From: Claveliimonas bilis
Lineage (GTDB): Bacteria > Bacillota > Clostridia > Lachnospirales > Lachnospiraceae
Length of the DNA: 64,000 nt
Assembly (NCBI RefSeq): GCF_020892095.1
Contig: NZ_AP024845.1
Span: 868,001-932,000, forward strand
Direction of reading: 5' to 3'
Positions 19,222 through 27,844 of the stretch are shown here, piece after piece (the stretch's first letter is position 1; every line of letters starts with the position of its first letter). The position numbers were made by a program, and so were the translations under genes. The notes beneath the pieces were generated by a model that saw nothing but the letters and a program-made list of their open reading frames with translations, did no database searches and was not told the origin of the DNA.

Positions 19222-20064
19222 TTATTTGATTCCTTTACCGTCACGTCTTCTTACGATCAGCTTGTTAGACTGTTTGTTCTTCTTGCGGGTCTTAAGTCCA
19301 AGAGCAGGTTTGCCCCAAGGTGTACACGGACCCGGACGTCCGATACCAGTCTTACCTTCACCACCACCGTGCGGATGGTCGTTCGGGTTCATAACAGAAC
19401 CACGTACTGTCGGGCGGATACCCATGTGACGCTTACGTCCTGCTTTACCGATGTTGATCAGGTTGTGATCTCCGTTTCCTACCACACCGATAGATGCACG
19501 GCAGATGATCGGAACCATTCTCATTTCACCAGATGGAAGTCTTAAAGTTGCGTATTTTCCTTCTTTTGCCATCAGCTGTGCACTGTTTCCAGCGGAACGT
19601 ACCAACTGTCCGCCTTTTCCAGGATACAGCTCAATGTTGTGAATCTGTGTACCAACCGGAATTTCTGAAAGCGGCAGGCAGTTTCCTACTCTTACCTCTG
19701 CTTCCGGTCCGTTCATGACTTTCATACCGTCTGTCAATCCCTGCGGTGCCAGGATGTATGCTTTTTCTCCATCCTCGTAGCAGATCAGAGCGATATTTGC
19801 AGATCTGTTCGGATCATACTCGATTCCTAATACTGTTGCTGCAACACCATCTTTTCTTCTCTTGAAGTCGATGATTCTATATTTTTTCTTAACTCCGCCT
19901 CCGCGGTGTCTTACTGTAATTTTTCCCTGGTTATTACGTCCTGCCTGGCTGCTTTTGGAAACAAGCAGAGACTTTTCTGGAGTTGTTTTTGTGATTTCAG
20001 AGAAATCAGATCCAGTCATCTGTCTTCTGGAAGGCGTATATGGGTTATAGGTTTTGATTCCCAT
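19222..20064 (-). CDS. rplB: 50S ribosomal protein L2
   Basis: 280 residues starting [18 protein letters not shown]; this ATG is 8 bp after AAAGGAG (six further in-frame codons lie upstream). [32 protein letters not shown] and the catalytic-region [19 protein letters not shown] with its conserved histidine are present. L2 is needed for subunit association and peptidyl transfer. Confidence 0.98.
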   Translation of the reverse strand: MGIKTYNPYTPSRRQMTGSDFSEITKTTPEKSLLVSKSSQAGRNNQGKITVRHRGGGVKKKYRIIDFKRRKDGVAATVLGIEYDPNRSANIALICYEDGEKAYILAPQGLTDGMKVMNGPEAEVRVGNCLPLSEIPVGTQIHNIELYPGKGGQLVRSAGNSAQLMAKEGKYATLRLPSGEMRMVPIICRASIGVVGNGDHNLINIGKAGRKRHMGIRPTVRGSVMNPNDHPHGGGEGKTGIGRPGPCTPWGKPALGLKTRKKNKQSNKLIVRRRDGKGIK

Positions 20065-20172
20065 GATTGCTTCTCCTTTCAATACTGTTTATTATCACGG
20101 TTTCTGTCCGTATGCTTTGTCCCTTCCCCGGCGGGGAATGGACGCCTGTACTGTTTTTGCTTTCAGCAAATT

Positions 20173-20478
20173 TTACAGTCCCTCAAACAATTCAATATCT
20201 GCGCTTTCTTCTGTCAGCTGAACAATCGCTTTCTTTGTCTTAGCGGTTGTACCGAACTGCATGGTTCCGCGCACTCTCTTTTTCTTTCCACCGTTGTTCA
20301 TTGTGTTTACGCTTTCTACTTTTGTTCCGGCGAACATTTTCTCAACAGCTTCTTTAATCTGATTTTTTGTAGCATCTGTATGAACAAGGAATGTATATTT
20401 CTTCTCGCCCATCAGCTCCATGCTCTTTTCTGTAATTACCGGTTTAAGGATTACATCATAATATTTGATATCAGCCAT
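20173..20478 (-). CDS. rplW: 50S ribosomal protein L23
   Basis: 101 residues: [34 protein letters not shown] and GKKKRVRG are typical. It docks trigger factor and SRP at the exit tunnel. It is coupled to rplD by TAATG. The 108-bp gap to rplB holds a CCCCG/CGGGG hairpin and no gene. Confidence 0.98.
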   Translation of the reverse strand: MADIKYYDVILKPVITEKSMELMGEKKYTFLVHTDATKNQIKEAVEKMFAGTKVESVNTMNNGGKKKRVRGTMQFGTTAKTKKAIVQLTEESADIELFEGL

Positions 20479-21098
20479 TATGCGTACACCTCCTCGATTG
20501 CAGCAACAGCAGCCTTTGTTGTGATCACTGTGTTGTATTTCAGGATGTCGTACACATTAATTGTATTTGTCTTTGCAGTTTTTACATCAGCAATATTTCT
20601 TGCAGAGATCTCTGCATTTACATTTCCATCTTCCAATACGACTAATGCCTTGTTTACATCCAGGTTCTTCAATACGTTTGCAAAATTCTTTGTCTTAAAG
20701 TTTTCAAAAGCGATCTCATCGATCACAATGAATTTGTTCTCTGCAACTTTTGCAGACAGAGCAGATTTCAGAGCCGCTCTCTTTTCTTTTTTATTCATTT
20801 TGAATGAATAATCTCTCGGTACCGGTGCGAATACAACTCCGCCTCCTGTCCACTGTGGAGCTCTTGTGGATCCCTGTCTTGCATGACCGGTTCCTTTCTG
20901 TCTCCATGGTTTTCTTCCGCCGCCGGAAACTTCGGAACGCGTCTTTGCTTTCTGTGTTCCCTGACGTTTATTTGCAAGCTGGCTTACAACCGCCATGTGT
21001 ACCAGGTGCTCGTTTACTTCCACACCAAATACAGCATCGTTCAGATCGATCGTACCAACTTCTTTACCTTCGATATTGTAAACAGATACGTTTGCCAT
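20478..21098 (-). CDS. rplD: 50S ribosomal protein L4
   Basis: 206 residues: [59 protein letters not shown] and the C-terminal globular part. Its extended loop lines the exit tunnel. In E. coli it represses the S10 operon; whether it acts on the structured leader here is unknown. Confidence 0.98.
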   Translation of the reverse strand: MANVSVYNIEGKEVGTIDLNDAVFGVEVNEHLVHMAVVSQLANKRQGTQKAKTRSEVSGGGRKPWRQKGTGHARQGSTRAPQWTGGGVVFAPVPRDYSFKMNKKEKRAALKSALSAKVAENKFIVIDEIAFENFKTKNFANVLKNLDVNKALVVLEDGNVNAEISARNIADVKTAKTNTINVYDILKYNTVITTKAAVAAIEEVYA

Positions 21099-21125
21099 CT
21101 AAGTGTTCCTCCTTCCTCGTAAAAC

Positions 21126-21806
21126 CTAGTTAGCTTTTACTGTCTCTTTAATTGTGACCAGAGATTTCTTTGGTCCCGGTACAGAACCTTTTACTAAAAG
21201 AAGGTTCTTATCAGCATCTACGCGTACAACTTCCAGATTCTGGATCGTGATCTTCTTGTTTCCCATCTGTCCAGGCATTTTCTTTCCTTTAAATACCTTG
21301 CTCGGATCAGAAGCCGCACCATTGGAACCTGCATGACGATGGAATTTGGAACCGTGTGTCATAGGTCCTCTGTGCTGTCCATGTCTCTTGATAGCACCCT
21401 GGAATCCTTTACCTTTGGAGATTGCTGTAGCATCTACTTTATCACCAACCTCAAAGATATCAGCCTTGATTTCCTGTGCCAGTGTATATTCTTCAGCGTT
21501 CTCAAACTTGAACTCTCTTACAAATCTCTTGCCGGAAACACCAGCTTTTGCAAAATGTCCCTGCTCTGCTTTTGTCACACCATGGCGATGAACGATTTCT
21601 TTCTTACCGCTCTTGTCCTTGTTGATGATCTTATCTTTCTTATCCATGAATCCAACCTGCACTGCGCTGTATCCATCGTTTTCCACTGTCTTAACCTGTG
21701 TTACCACGCATGGTCCAGCCTGAAGCACAGTTACCGGTGTCAGAACGCCGTCTTCATTGAAGATCTGTGTCATTCCAACTTTTGTAGCCAAAATAGCTTT
21801 CTTCAT
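21126..21806 (-). CDS. rplC: 50S ribosomal protein L3
   Basis: 226 residues: [20 protein letters not shown] at the start, then [27 protein letters not shown] and [16 protein letters not shown]. It is one of the earliest 50S assembly proteins and reaches the peptidyl-transferase centre. Confidence 0.98.
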   Translation of the reverse strand: MKKAILATKVGMTQIFNEDGVLTPVTVLQAGPCVVTQVKTVENDGYSAVQVGFMDKKDKIINKDKSGKKEIVHRHGVTKAEQGHFAKAGVSGKRFVREFKFENAEEYTLAQEIKADIFEVGDKVDATAISKGKGFQGAIKRHGQHRGPMTHGSKFHRHAGSNGAASDPSKVFKGKKMPGQMGNKKITIQNLEVVRVDADKNLLLVKGSVPGPKKSLVTIKETVKAN

Positions 21807-21876
21807 TATAAATACCTCCTGTGATTTACAGCGGAACGCCTTTTTTGACGTTCATCCTAAATTTTAGGAATACTGC

Positions 21877-22194
21877 TTATTTGTTTTTCATTTTGATATC
21901 AATATAAACACCAGCCGGCATTTCCAGTCTTGACAGAGCATCTACTGTCTTCTGGGTCGGCGTAATGATATCAATCAGTCTTTTATGAGTTCTCTGCTCA
22001 AACTGTTCTCTGGAGTCTTTGTATTTGTGAACAGCTCTAAGGATTGTCACTACTTCCTTCTTTGTCGGAAGCGGTACAGGTCCGCTCACCTTCGCTCCAT
22101 TTTTCTTTACAGTTTCGATGATTTTCTTTGCGGATGCATCAACAAGCTGATGATCATACGCTTTCAATGTGATTCTCATTACTTGACTTGCCAT
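21877..22194 (-). CDS. rpsJ: 30S ribosomal protein S10
   Basis: 105 residues starting [25 protein letters not shown] lies 11 bp upstream, and the 11 extra in-frame codons before it are not part of S10. [20 protein letters not shown] and [13 protein letters not shown] are the S10 signature. S10 also acts as NusE in transcription antitermination. First gene of the supercluster. Confidence 0.98.
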   Translation of the reverse strand: MASQVMRITLKAYDHQLVDASAKKIIETVKKNGAKVSGPVPLPTKKEVVTILRAVHKYKDSREQFEQRTHKRLIDIITPTQKTVDALSRLEMPAGVYIDIKMKNK

Positions 22195-22424
22195 AAAAAA
22201 AGTCGCCTCCTTTTCGTACTTTTTCACTTCAGTACGACAAGCGGTGACTGTACACTCTCCCGTGTGTGTCGTGAGAAACTCACACGTTGTTACTGCATTT
22301 CAGCAGCTGTTATAGTAGTTTCGTACAGTGACTTGTCGCCAGTTTCCTAACTTGACATTCGCTCCACGGAAAACCTGTCACTTGCGGACAGCAACCTCAC
22401 GCTTCACAGCTATCATGTCACAGC
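22195..22424 (-). promoter_or_regulatory. Structured 230-nt 5' leader of the S10 operon
   Basis: Between the promoter and rpsJ the minus-strand transcript can form a long-range helix: CGACAAG and ACTGTAC (22324-22346) pair with GTACAGT and CTTGTCG (22236-22255), a bulge separating the two halves. The enclosed region holds an AACAGCTGCTGAAATGCAG hairpin and a GTGTGAG/CTCACGAC hairpin. This is a typical shape for a ribosomal-protein autoregulatory leader; the ligand (L4 or S10 itself) is not identifiable by eye. Confidence 0.6.
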
Positions 22425-22430
22425 TTTTTC

Positions 22431-22459
22431 ATTATATATGATATATTTCCGGTTTTCAA
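22431..22459 (-). promoter_or_regulatory. Main S10-operon promoter
   Basis: On the minus strand TTGAAA (22459-22454), exactly 17 bp, TATAAT (22436-22431). Flanks are AT-rich, as expected for a strong growth-related promoter. Confidence 0.85.
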
Positions 22460-22580
22460 GTATTTTTTTTATTTTCCTTGTATTTTTTCTCGGTGTCCGT
22501 TACTATTTATTATCATAGAAAGCAAACACCTTTATATTTTACACTATATATAATATGAAGCAACAGAAATGAGGAATTTT

Positions 22581-23453
22581 ATGAATATCAAAAGATGGAA
22601 GGTTATGCTGGCCGTAGATGATTACGGCAGTTTTACAAGGGCAGGCGAGGTGCTTGGCTATACACAGTCCGGCATAACCCAGATGATGAAAGCATTGGAA
22701 AAGGAAGTGGGATTGTCTCTTTTTATCAAGGATAAAAGCGGGACCGCCCTCACCCGGGAAGCACAGTCACTCATTCCAGCCGTACGCGCTCTTTTAAATG
22801 CCGACGAAGTCGTACGCCAGGAAATCGCATCTCTGAAAGGTGCCCAGACCGGCACCATTACGATCGGGACTTATCTGAGCTGCTCTATCCACTGGATCCC
22901 ACGGATCATACAGGCTTTCCAGCGCAGCCATCCCGATATATTGTTCAAAATTACAGAAGGCCTGGAAGGAGAGCTGGCCGACTGGATCCAGGAACGCCGC
23001 GTTGACATCGGCTTTCTCAGTTATCAGCCCGGTCACCATTACCATTTTCTCCCTGCTCTGGACGACGAGCTGCTGGCTGTTCTGCCCTCCGGTCATCCCC
23101 TGTCCGCTTACGATCCGCTTCCTATAGAAAAGCTGAACGGAGCTCCCTTTGTCATCACAGAGTATGCCCCCGGAAGTGATGTGCACCGCGTCCTGAAAGA
23201 ACACAACATCAGACCTGACATTCGTTTTGTCTCTATCAACGAATTCTCTGTTCTTTCTATGGTAGAGCAAAATCTCGGTATCACGATCCTTCCAGGACTC
23301 TTGCTGCGCGGTCAAAACGGGAACTTTGTAACCCGGCATATCACCCCGGCCGTTTCCCGGCAGCTGGGACTGGCTTACTCTTCTCCCGATGACCTTTCGC
23401 CGGCCTGCAGGGCATTTTTAGAATACGCAAAAGATTTTCTGCTGGATGACTGA
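22581..23453 (+). CDS. LysR-family transcriptional regulator
   Basis: 290 residues. The N-terminal winged helix-turn-helix (VDDYGSFTRAGEVLGYTQSG, then MMKALEKEVGLSLF) is typical of LysR proteins; the rest (from about 85) is a periplasmic-binding-protein-like effector domain with TITIGTYLSCSIHWIPRIIQAF. The start at 22581 has GAGGA 6 bp upstream; the ATG four codons earlier has none. It lies upstream of, and on the same strand as, the SNF symporter, so control of that transporter is plausible. Effector unknown. Confidence 0.9.
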   Translation: MNIKRWKVMLAVDDYGSFTRAGEVLGYTQSGITQMMKALEKEVGLSLFIKDKSGTALTREAQSLIPAVRALLNADEVVRQEIASLKGAQTGTITIGTYLSCSIHWIPRIIQAFQRSHPDILFKITEGLEGELADWIQERRVDIGFLSYQPGHHYHFLPALDDELLAVLPSGHPLSAYDPLPIEKLNGAPFVITEYAPGSDVHRVLKEHNIRPDIRFVSINEFSVLSMVEQNLGITILPGLLLRGQNGNFVTRHITPAVSRQLGLAYSSPDDLSPACRAFLEYAKDFLLDD

Positions 23454-23530
23454 TTTACGCAATCCAGCATATAAAAACTATTTTTCATTATATTTTTTAA
23501 TGTTTCCATTAGTTTTTTTAATGCTTTTTA

Positions 23531-23559
23531 TTGACTTATACTCCCGGTATCGATATACT
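23531..23559 (+). promoter_or_regulatory. Promoter of the SNF symporter
   Basis: TTGACT (23531-23536), 17-bp spacer, TATACT (23554-23559). It leaves a leader of about 135 nt before the start at 23700. Confidence 0.8.
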
Positions 23560-23565
23560 AAAGAA

Positions 23566-23699
23566 GAGGATTAAACTAACGAAGGCGCTCTCACTGTTTG
23601 TGACGAGCGCTTTCCTGCTTTTAAATCTTCTCATATCAAGGGGCGGACAATATCGATACACTCATTAGAAAAACACCCCGTAAGAAAGGATGCGTATTT
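23566..23699 (+). promoter_or_regulatory. Structured 5' leader of the SNF symporter
   Basis: GAGGATT (23566-23572) can pair with AATCTTC (about 23625-23631), enclosing the hairpin GCGCTC-TCAC / GTGA-CGAGCGC (23585-23610). A second possible pairing is GGGG near 23640 with CCCC near 23678, shortly before the ribosome binding site AAAGGA. I do not recognise a known riboswitch class. Confidence 0.4.
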
Positions 23700-25073
23700 A
23701 TGAGCAATCAAACAAACTCTGAAACTCGTCAATGGGGCTCCCGCTTCGGTTATCTCATGGTAGCCGCCGGCGCAGCTATCGGCCTGGGAAATATTTGGAG
23801 ATTTCCGTACCTTGCCTATCAGGGAGGCGGCGGTGTTTTCTTAGTAGTCTACATCATCGTTGTAGCACTGATGGGGCACCCCATGGTAGAGATGGAGACT
23901 GCCATAGGGCGCCATACCGGCAAAGATGCCGTTACCGCTTTCCAGCGCATCAACAAAAAGTGGGGAATCGCCGGCTGGATCGCCAATGTCTGTACCCTTA
24001 TGATAAATATGTATTATGTCGTTGTCGGCGGCTGGGTGGCAAAATACGCTTTCCAATACATAGTCAGCGGAGATTTCGGTTCCGACAAACAGGTTTATTT
24101 TGACACTTTCACTTCCTCTACTATCGAACCTTTGATCTGGGCTGCGCTTATCCTTTTATTTGTGTCCATTATGCTGTATTTCGGGATCACAAATACAGTG
24201 GAAAAAATCGCCAAAGTTATGATGCCTGTACTTTTCGCCTTACTGATCATCTGCAGCATATGGGCACTGGCTGTAAATGAAAATGCTATCGAAGGAGTAA
24301 AATATTATCTTCTTCCTGATTTCAGCAAATTCAGCTTTACTACCTTCGCCCAGGCGGCTACACAGGTTCTCTTCTCAGTCGGCATCGGCTGGGGACTGTA
24401 TGTAACCCTTGGCGCCAACATTCCAAAAGAGAACAACCTGAAAAGCGACGCGATCATGGTTTCCACTTTTGATACCGCCGCAGCAATCCTGGCAGGATTT
24501 GTCGTTGTCCCCTCTGCCTTTTCCGGCGGCGTGGATATCGAATCCGCAGGTCCTAGCCTTGTATTTAACGTAATGACTGATATTTTTGAAAAGCTGCCCG
24601 GCGGCAGGATCATCGGCGTATGTTTCTTCCTGGCCATTCTTTTTGCGGTAATTTCCTCTCTGTTCAGCTTCTTCGAAATTTCGATCCGCACCTTTGAGGA
24701 CAACCGGAAAATGGGGCGCCGCAACGCAACAATCCTGACAACTGTTATCATCGCGATCGGGAACGTCTTTGTTTCCCTGGGATTTGGTCTTTTAAGCAAT
24801 GTAAAACTTCCATGGTTGGACGCTAACGGCCTGGGAATGCTGGGAATCTATGACTGGCTGGACACCTTCACCGCATATCTCCTGATGCCGATTGGCTGTA
24901 TTCTGGTATGTGTATTTATCGCTAAAGTCTGGGGATTTAAAAACTACGAAAAAGAAGTAACCAATGACGGAAAATTCGGCCGCGTCACTCTTTACAATAA
25001 GATATTGACCGTTGCAGTCGTACCTATCTTCATGATCGTCATTCTCCTTACTGTTTTCGGATTTATCAAATAA
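23700..25073 (+). CDS. Sodium:neurotransmitter symporter family (SNF) amino-acid transporter
   Basis: 457 residues, LeuT fold with about 11-12 membrane helices. The N-terminal GAAIGLGNIWRFPYLAYQGG is the family signature containing Na+ and substrate-binding backbone of helix 1; the helix 6 region GIGWGLYVTLG and helix 8 region follow. Bacterial members (LeuT, MhsT, TnaT) import hydrophobic or aromatic amino acids with Na+, which suits an amino-acid-fermenting organism. The substrate cannot be read from the sequence. It has its own promoter and a strong terminator, so it is a single-gene unit next to a LysR regulator. Confidence 0.93.
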   Translation: MSNQTNSETRQWGSRFGYLMVAAGAAIGLGNIWRFPYLAYQGGGGVFLVVYIIVVALMGHPMVEMETAIGRHTGKDAVTAFQRINKKWGIAGWIANVCTLMINMYYVVVGGWVAKYAFQYIVSGDFGSDKQVYFDTFTSSTIEPLIWAALILLFVSIMLYFGITNTVEKIAKVMMPVLFALLIICSIWALAVNENAIEGVKYYLLPDFSKFSFTTFAQAATQVLFSVGIGWGLYVTLGANIPKENNLKSDAIMVSTFDTAAAILAGFVVVPSAFSGGVDIESAGPSLVFNVMTDIFEKLPGGRIIGVCFFLAILFAVISSLFSFFEISIRTFEDNRKMGRRNATILTTVIIAIGNVFVSLGFGLLSNVKLPWLDANGLGMLGIYDWLDTFTAYLLMPIGCILVCVFIAKVWGFKNYEKEVTNDGKFGRVTLYNKILTVAVVPIFMIVILLTVFGFIK

Positions 25074-25085
25074 ACATGGAACCAC

Positions 25086-25124
25086 AGAGAAATCATTGTT
25101 CATTTTCTACAATGATTTCTCTCT
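25086..25124 (+). terminator. Terminator of the SNF symporter
   Basis: Perfect 14-bp stem AGAGAAATCATTGT / ACAATGATTTCTCT with a 9-nt loop, followed by TTTCT. Confidence 0.9.
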
Positions 25125-25140
25125 TTCTATGCTTAAAGTA

Positions 25141-25169
25141 TTGACTTTTTTTTGTCAAAATGGTAAATT
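25141..25169 (+). promoter_or_regulatory. Promoter of the TSUP permease
   Basis: TTGACT (25141-25146), 17-bp spacer, TAAATT (25164-25169). Confidence 0.7.
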
Positions 25170-25171
25170 AG

Positions 25172-25253
25172 GTTTACATGGAGATGTCAAATCGGGGTGG
25201 CATCTCTGTAAAAGTTATAGTATTTATTTATCTAGAGATTGGAGGAAAATTTT
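25172..25253 (+). promoter_or_regulatory. 5'-end hairpin leader of the TSUP permease, with an alternative pairing near the ribosome site
   Basis: The transcript would begin with a hairpin: TTTACA-GGAGATG pairs with CATCTCT-GTAAA (25172-25213) around the loop TCAAATCGGGGTGG. The 3' arm ATCTCT can instead pair with AGAGAT at 25234-25239, directly beside GGAGG (25241). The two pairings are mutually exclusive, so this could be a small translation switch. Not a class I recognise. Confidence 0.45.
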
Positions 25254-26144
25254 ATGTTACTGTTTCTTCAGATTTTATTCGGCGTTCTGGCAGCCGGAAC
25301 AGGTATCGGACTTATCGTCGATATCGGAAAGAATCGTATGGATGAACTCAAAAACGCTACCGGCAAACAGTGGGCATCCGGTTTCGCTGTAGGTATTGTC
25401 GCTAACTTCCTTGACACTCTTGGATGTGGTTCCTATGCACCATCCACATTCATGTATAAATTATTTAACCAGATTGATGATATCAACATCCCTGGAACTC
25501 TGAATGTTGGTGATACCTTCCCGGTTATCTTCGAGGCATTCATTTTCACAGCTTCTGTAGATGTTGATCCTGTGTTCCTTTTGATCATGTATGTGTGTGC
25601 TGCAGCAGGTTCTTTCGGATTTGCCACCATCGTTACAAAATGGCCTCGTAACAAGATCCGCTGGGCTCTTGGAACTATCATGATTCCGCTTGCAATCATC
25701 ATGCTTTGCAGAAATACAGGATGGGGACCGTTCGGTATGATCGGAACAGCTACAACACTGACTGGCTGGCAGTTGATCGTAGCTGCAGGTCTTAACATCC
25801 TGTGGGGCGCTCTGATGGATATCGGTTTCGGTCTGTATGCACCTTGTATGGCTACCTGCCTTCTGCTCGGTGTTGATGCAACTGCAGCTTTCCCAGTATT
25901 CATGGGATCCTGTGCATGTCTGATGCCGGCTTGCTCTATCGAGTTTATCAAGACCAAACGTTACGATGTTCCTCACACAGTTGGTAACGCAATCGGCGGA
26001 TGTATCGGTGTATTCATTGCATGGAAACTTGTTACATCTCTTCCGATGTTCTGGCTGATCAACCTGGTTTGTGTTGTTCTTCTGTGGACTTCCTATACAC
26101 TGATCAGTGCAGCTGTAAAGGACAAAAAAGCGGGAGTTGCTTAA
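25254..26144 (+). CDS. TSUP (TauE/SafE-type) permease
   Basis: 296 residues, about eight membrane helices in two related halves: GVLAAGTGIGLIVDI and FLDTLGCGSYAPSTFMYK in the first, ALMDIGFGLYAPCMATCLLLGVD in the second. The duplicated GxYAP motif is characteristic of TauE/SafE proteins, which move sulfite, sulfonates or other organic anions. The ATG at 25254 is 8 bp after GGAGG; the in-frame TTG five codons upstream overlaps that site. Substrate unknown; the nearby proline reductase and selenium genes do not settle it. Confidence 0.88.
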   Translation: MLLFLQILFGVLAAGTGIGLIVDIGKNRMDELKNATGKQWASGFAVGIVANFLDTLGCGSYAPSTFMYKLFNQIDDINIPGTLNVGDTFPVIFEAFIFTASVDVDPVFLLIMYVCAAAGSFGFATIVTKWPRNKIRWALGTIMIPLAIIMLCRNTGWGPFGMIGTATTLTGWQLIVAAGLNILWGALMDIGFGLYAPCMATCLLLGVDATAAFPVFMGSCACLMPACSIEFIKTKRYDVPHTVGNAIGGCIGVFIAWKLVTSLPMFWLINLVCVVLLWTSYTLISAAVKDKKAGVA

Positions 26145-26186
26145 ATAAGACAGATAGAACAAGAAGAAATTCTACATATGATCTTT

Positions 26187-26218
26187 ATAAATGGCCATCC
26201 CCAGGGACGGCCATTTAT
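26187..26218 (+). terminator. Terminator-like hairpin after the TSUP gene
   Basis: Perfect 10-bp stem ATAAATGGCC / GGCCATTTAT; only a short T-run follows. Confidence 0.7.
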
Positions 26219-26235
26219 ATACTAAAAATCTGTGC

Positions 26236-26274
26236 TCTTTCTTTGTAAAAAGATACCGCTTTTGCAAAGAAAGA
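26236..26274. repeat. 15-bp inverted repeat between TSUP and YcxB-like genes
   Basis: TCTTTCTTTGTAAAA and TTTTGCAAAGAAAGA, one G-U mismatch, 9-nt loop. No T-run follows on either strand. It could be an operator or an mRNA 5' hairpin for the gene at 26326. Confidence 0.6.
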
Positions 26275-26325
26275 CTATGAAAATGTATTATAAAAATAGG
26301 ACTTACAAAATACGGAGAATAAATT

Positions 26326-26865
26326 ATGTTTATCAATGAGTATACAATGGACAGAAAACGTTATGATAAGTGGGCCACTCCAAAATTCTGGAGGCTGCGC
26401 ACTTTCTATCTGTATCTCGTCCTCTTTGCTGCCGGAGTATTCGGGTGGATCTATTTCGATAAAGTAAACGTTTCCGCAAGATGGCAGACAATCGGCGCTT
26501 TCCTGATTTTTGTTGCCGTTTACCGGGGCGTTTTTTTCCATTGGATGCACGCCGACAAAACATTCCGTCTCACCAGGCAGAAATATTTTAATGAGAAAGA
26601 CTGGTTATGCAAAGTCATTGTCAGAGACAAGGATATTTCTCTTCATATCAACGGGAAACTGAACAACCGGGTAGAATGGTCCGACATCAAAAAACTGGAA
26701 GAGGCCAAAACCTATTTCAAGCTGACATCACCCGACGGTGTGGAGGGTGTTATGCTGGACAAGGAATGTTTCACTGAAGGCAATGCCGACAGTTTTAAAG
26801 AATGGATGTTAAATGTACATCCCGAAATCGAGCAGGTTCCCATTGCTCCAGCCTTTAATAAGTAA
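26326..26865 (+). CDS. YcxB-like small membrane protein
   Basis: 179 residues: two membrane helices near the N-terminus (FYLYLVLFAAGVFGWIYF and IGAFLIFVAVYRGVFF), then a soluble domain with FRLTRQKYFNEKD, HINGKLNNRVEWSDIKKLEE and FKEWMLNVHPE. This layout, with a beta-strand domain ending in a W/F-x-D-I-x-x-I/L pattern, resembles the YcxB-like C-terminal domain family, of unknown function. GGAG lies 8 bp upstream. It is flanked by hairpins on both sides and appears monocistronic. Confidence 0.7.
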   Translation: MFINEYTMDRKRYDKWATPKFWRLRTFYLYLVLFAAGVFGWIYFDKVNVSARWQTIGAFLIFVAVYRGVFFHWMHADKTFRLTRQKYFNEKDWLCKVIVRDKDISLHINGKLNNRVEWSDIKKLEEAKTYFKLTSPDGVEGVMLDKECFTEGNADSFKEWMLNVHPEIEQVPIAPAFNK

Positions 26866-26891
26866 CGGTTTTTCTCCGTTTTAAAATCAAA

Positions 26892-26937
26892 AATCCACTG
26901 CATTACAAGAAGTTTGTCCTGCAGTGGATTTATTTTT
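26892..26937 (+). terminator. Terminator of the YcxB-like gene
   Basis: Perfect 11-bp stem AATCCACTGCA / TGCAGTGGATT followed by TATTTTTAT. Confidence 0.9.
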
Positions 26938-26981
26938 ATATACTTTTTTTGCAAAATTATGCAAAATCACACTTTTTAATC

Positions 26982-27010
26982 TTGACACACAAAAAAACTG
27001 GTGCTATATT
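26982..27010 (+). promoter_or_regulatory. Strong promoter of the structured RNA
   Basis: Perfect TTGACA (26982-26987), 17-bp spacer, TATATT (27005-27010). The predicted start, about 27016, coincides with the first base of the RNA's first long helix. Confidence 0.85.
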
Positions 27011-27015
27011 ATAAC

Positions 27016-27312
27016 CATCTTAAACAACAACGAGAGCAAAGGCGGTCTCCCAAAGGGATGAGACTGCTATATTTTTAAAGTAGAGCTGTTTAAGATGATA
27101 GCAATGGTTGCTATTGCAGTTAATCCAGGGCCGAACGTTTTCCCCAAGAGCGTTCCTGCCCGGGTAACTACAATTTATATATACTTTTCTCCAACAGGAG
27201 ATCTTCCCCAGCTTTGTATATATACAAAACTGCAATGCAACGAGGAAAAACCTCTCAATGACATACCAAAAAGAAAGGGCACGACATAAGTTTATGTCGT
27301 GCCTTTTCTTTT
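27016..27312 (+). ncRNA. Free-standing ~300-nt structured RNA of unassigned family
   Basis: Domain 1: CATCTTAAACA (27016-27026) pairs perfectly with TGTTTAAGATG (27087-27097), enclosing hairpin GCGGTCTC/GAGACTGC (27042-27067). Then hairpin ATAGCAA/TTGCTAT (27098-27114). Domain 2: ATTGCAGTT (27113-27121) pairs with AACTGCAAT (27228-27236), enclosing GGGC/GCCC-type and TATATATAC/GTATATATA hairpins. The end is a perfect 12-bp terminator, GGCACGACATAA/TTATGTCGTGCC (27278-27303), plus TTTTCTTTT, which also serves the converging prd operon. A 64-codon frame at 27095 lacks a ribosome site and any protein-like features. I see no hallmarks of tmRNA, RNase P, SRP or 6S RNA; a raiA-type or lineage-specific RNA is possible. 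Structure is read by eye; identity is unknown. Confidence 0.75.
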
Positions 27313-27355
27313 ATGAAGATTTATTCTTCAAGCTGCACGATAATAAAAATCACAG

Positions 27356-27832
27356 CTATCTCTTTTCTTCCATTTTTCGCATTTTCAGCTTAAGGAGCGC
27401 TGTTGCCTTCCTACAGTCAAGTTCTACTACATTATTTTCTCCAACTACATTTGTCTCAGTTCCATCTGCGCTCTTGTTAATATCCACAATTCCATCCAGA
27501 TAGTCATTTGTTACAACAAACTGTGCTACCGTTCCGCTGAAATTCAGTCCTGTCACTGCAATCCCGCGGGTCCCCAGCTGCTCACATGTATTTGTAAAAT
27601 CAACATCGCTGTTTCCCCAGCCATCAGAGGAAATGATAACGCCATCGGCACGCATCGCTTCTGCCCAGACAGCAGTTCTTGTTCCCACCAGCATCTTGTC
27701 CTCATTGTCGTCCGGTGTCCCTACAATAATGATTCCCATCAGGTCAAGATCAGTGTCACTGGATACAACGTCCAGCAGTGGATCCCTGAAATGATGAAGA
27801 GATGTTTCTTTTGTTGACGGTCCAATACCCAT
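27356..27832 (-). CDS. prdE: PrdE: proline reductase-associated protein, homologous to the C-terminal part of PrdA
   Basis: 158 residues starting MGIGPSTKETSLHHFRDPLL; this matches the stretch of PrdA that begins at its cleavage site (CIGPASKEMSRHYWREPLV), with the pyruvoyl-forming cysteine replaced by the start methionine. Further matches follow: GIIIVGTPDDNEDKM with PrdA GVVFVGSPQINAEKF, and a C-terminal VVGENNVVELDCRKATALLKL region. It therefore resembles the pyruvoyl subunit but cannot form the cofactor. The ATG at 27832 lies about 6 bp after GGAGGTG and 12 bp beyond prdD; the frame opens at a GTG three codons earlier. Function in proline reductase is not established. Confidence 0.9.
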   Translation of the reverse strand: MGIGPSTKETSLHHFRDPLLDVVSSDTDLDLMGIIIVGTPDDNEDKMLVGTRTAVWAEAMRADGVIISSDGWGNSDVDFTNTCEQLGTRGIAVTGLNFSGTVAQFVVTNDYLDGIVDINKSADGTETNVVGENNVVELDCRKATALLKLKMRKMEEKR

Positions 27833-27844
27833 ACCATTCACCTC

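Noticed and set aside
27095-27289. 64-codon open frame within the structured RNA
   Set aside because: No ribosome binding site; it spans the closing helix and terminator; the residues show no domain or membrane pattern.
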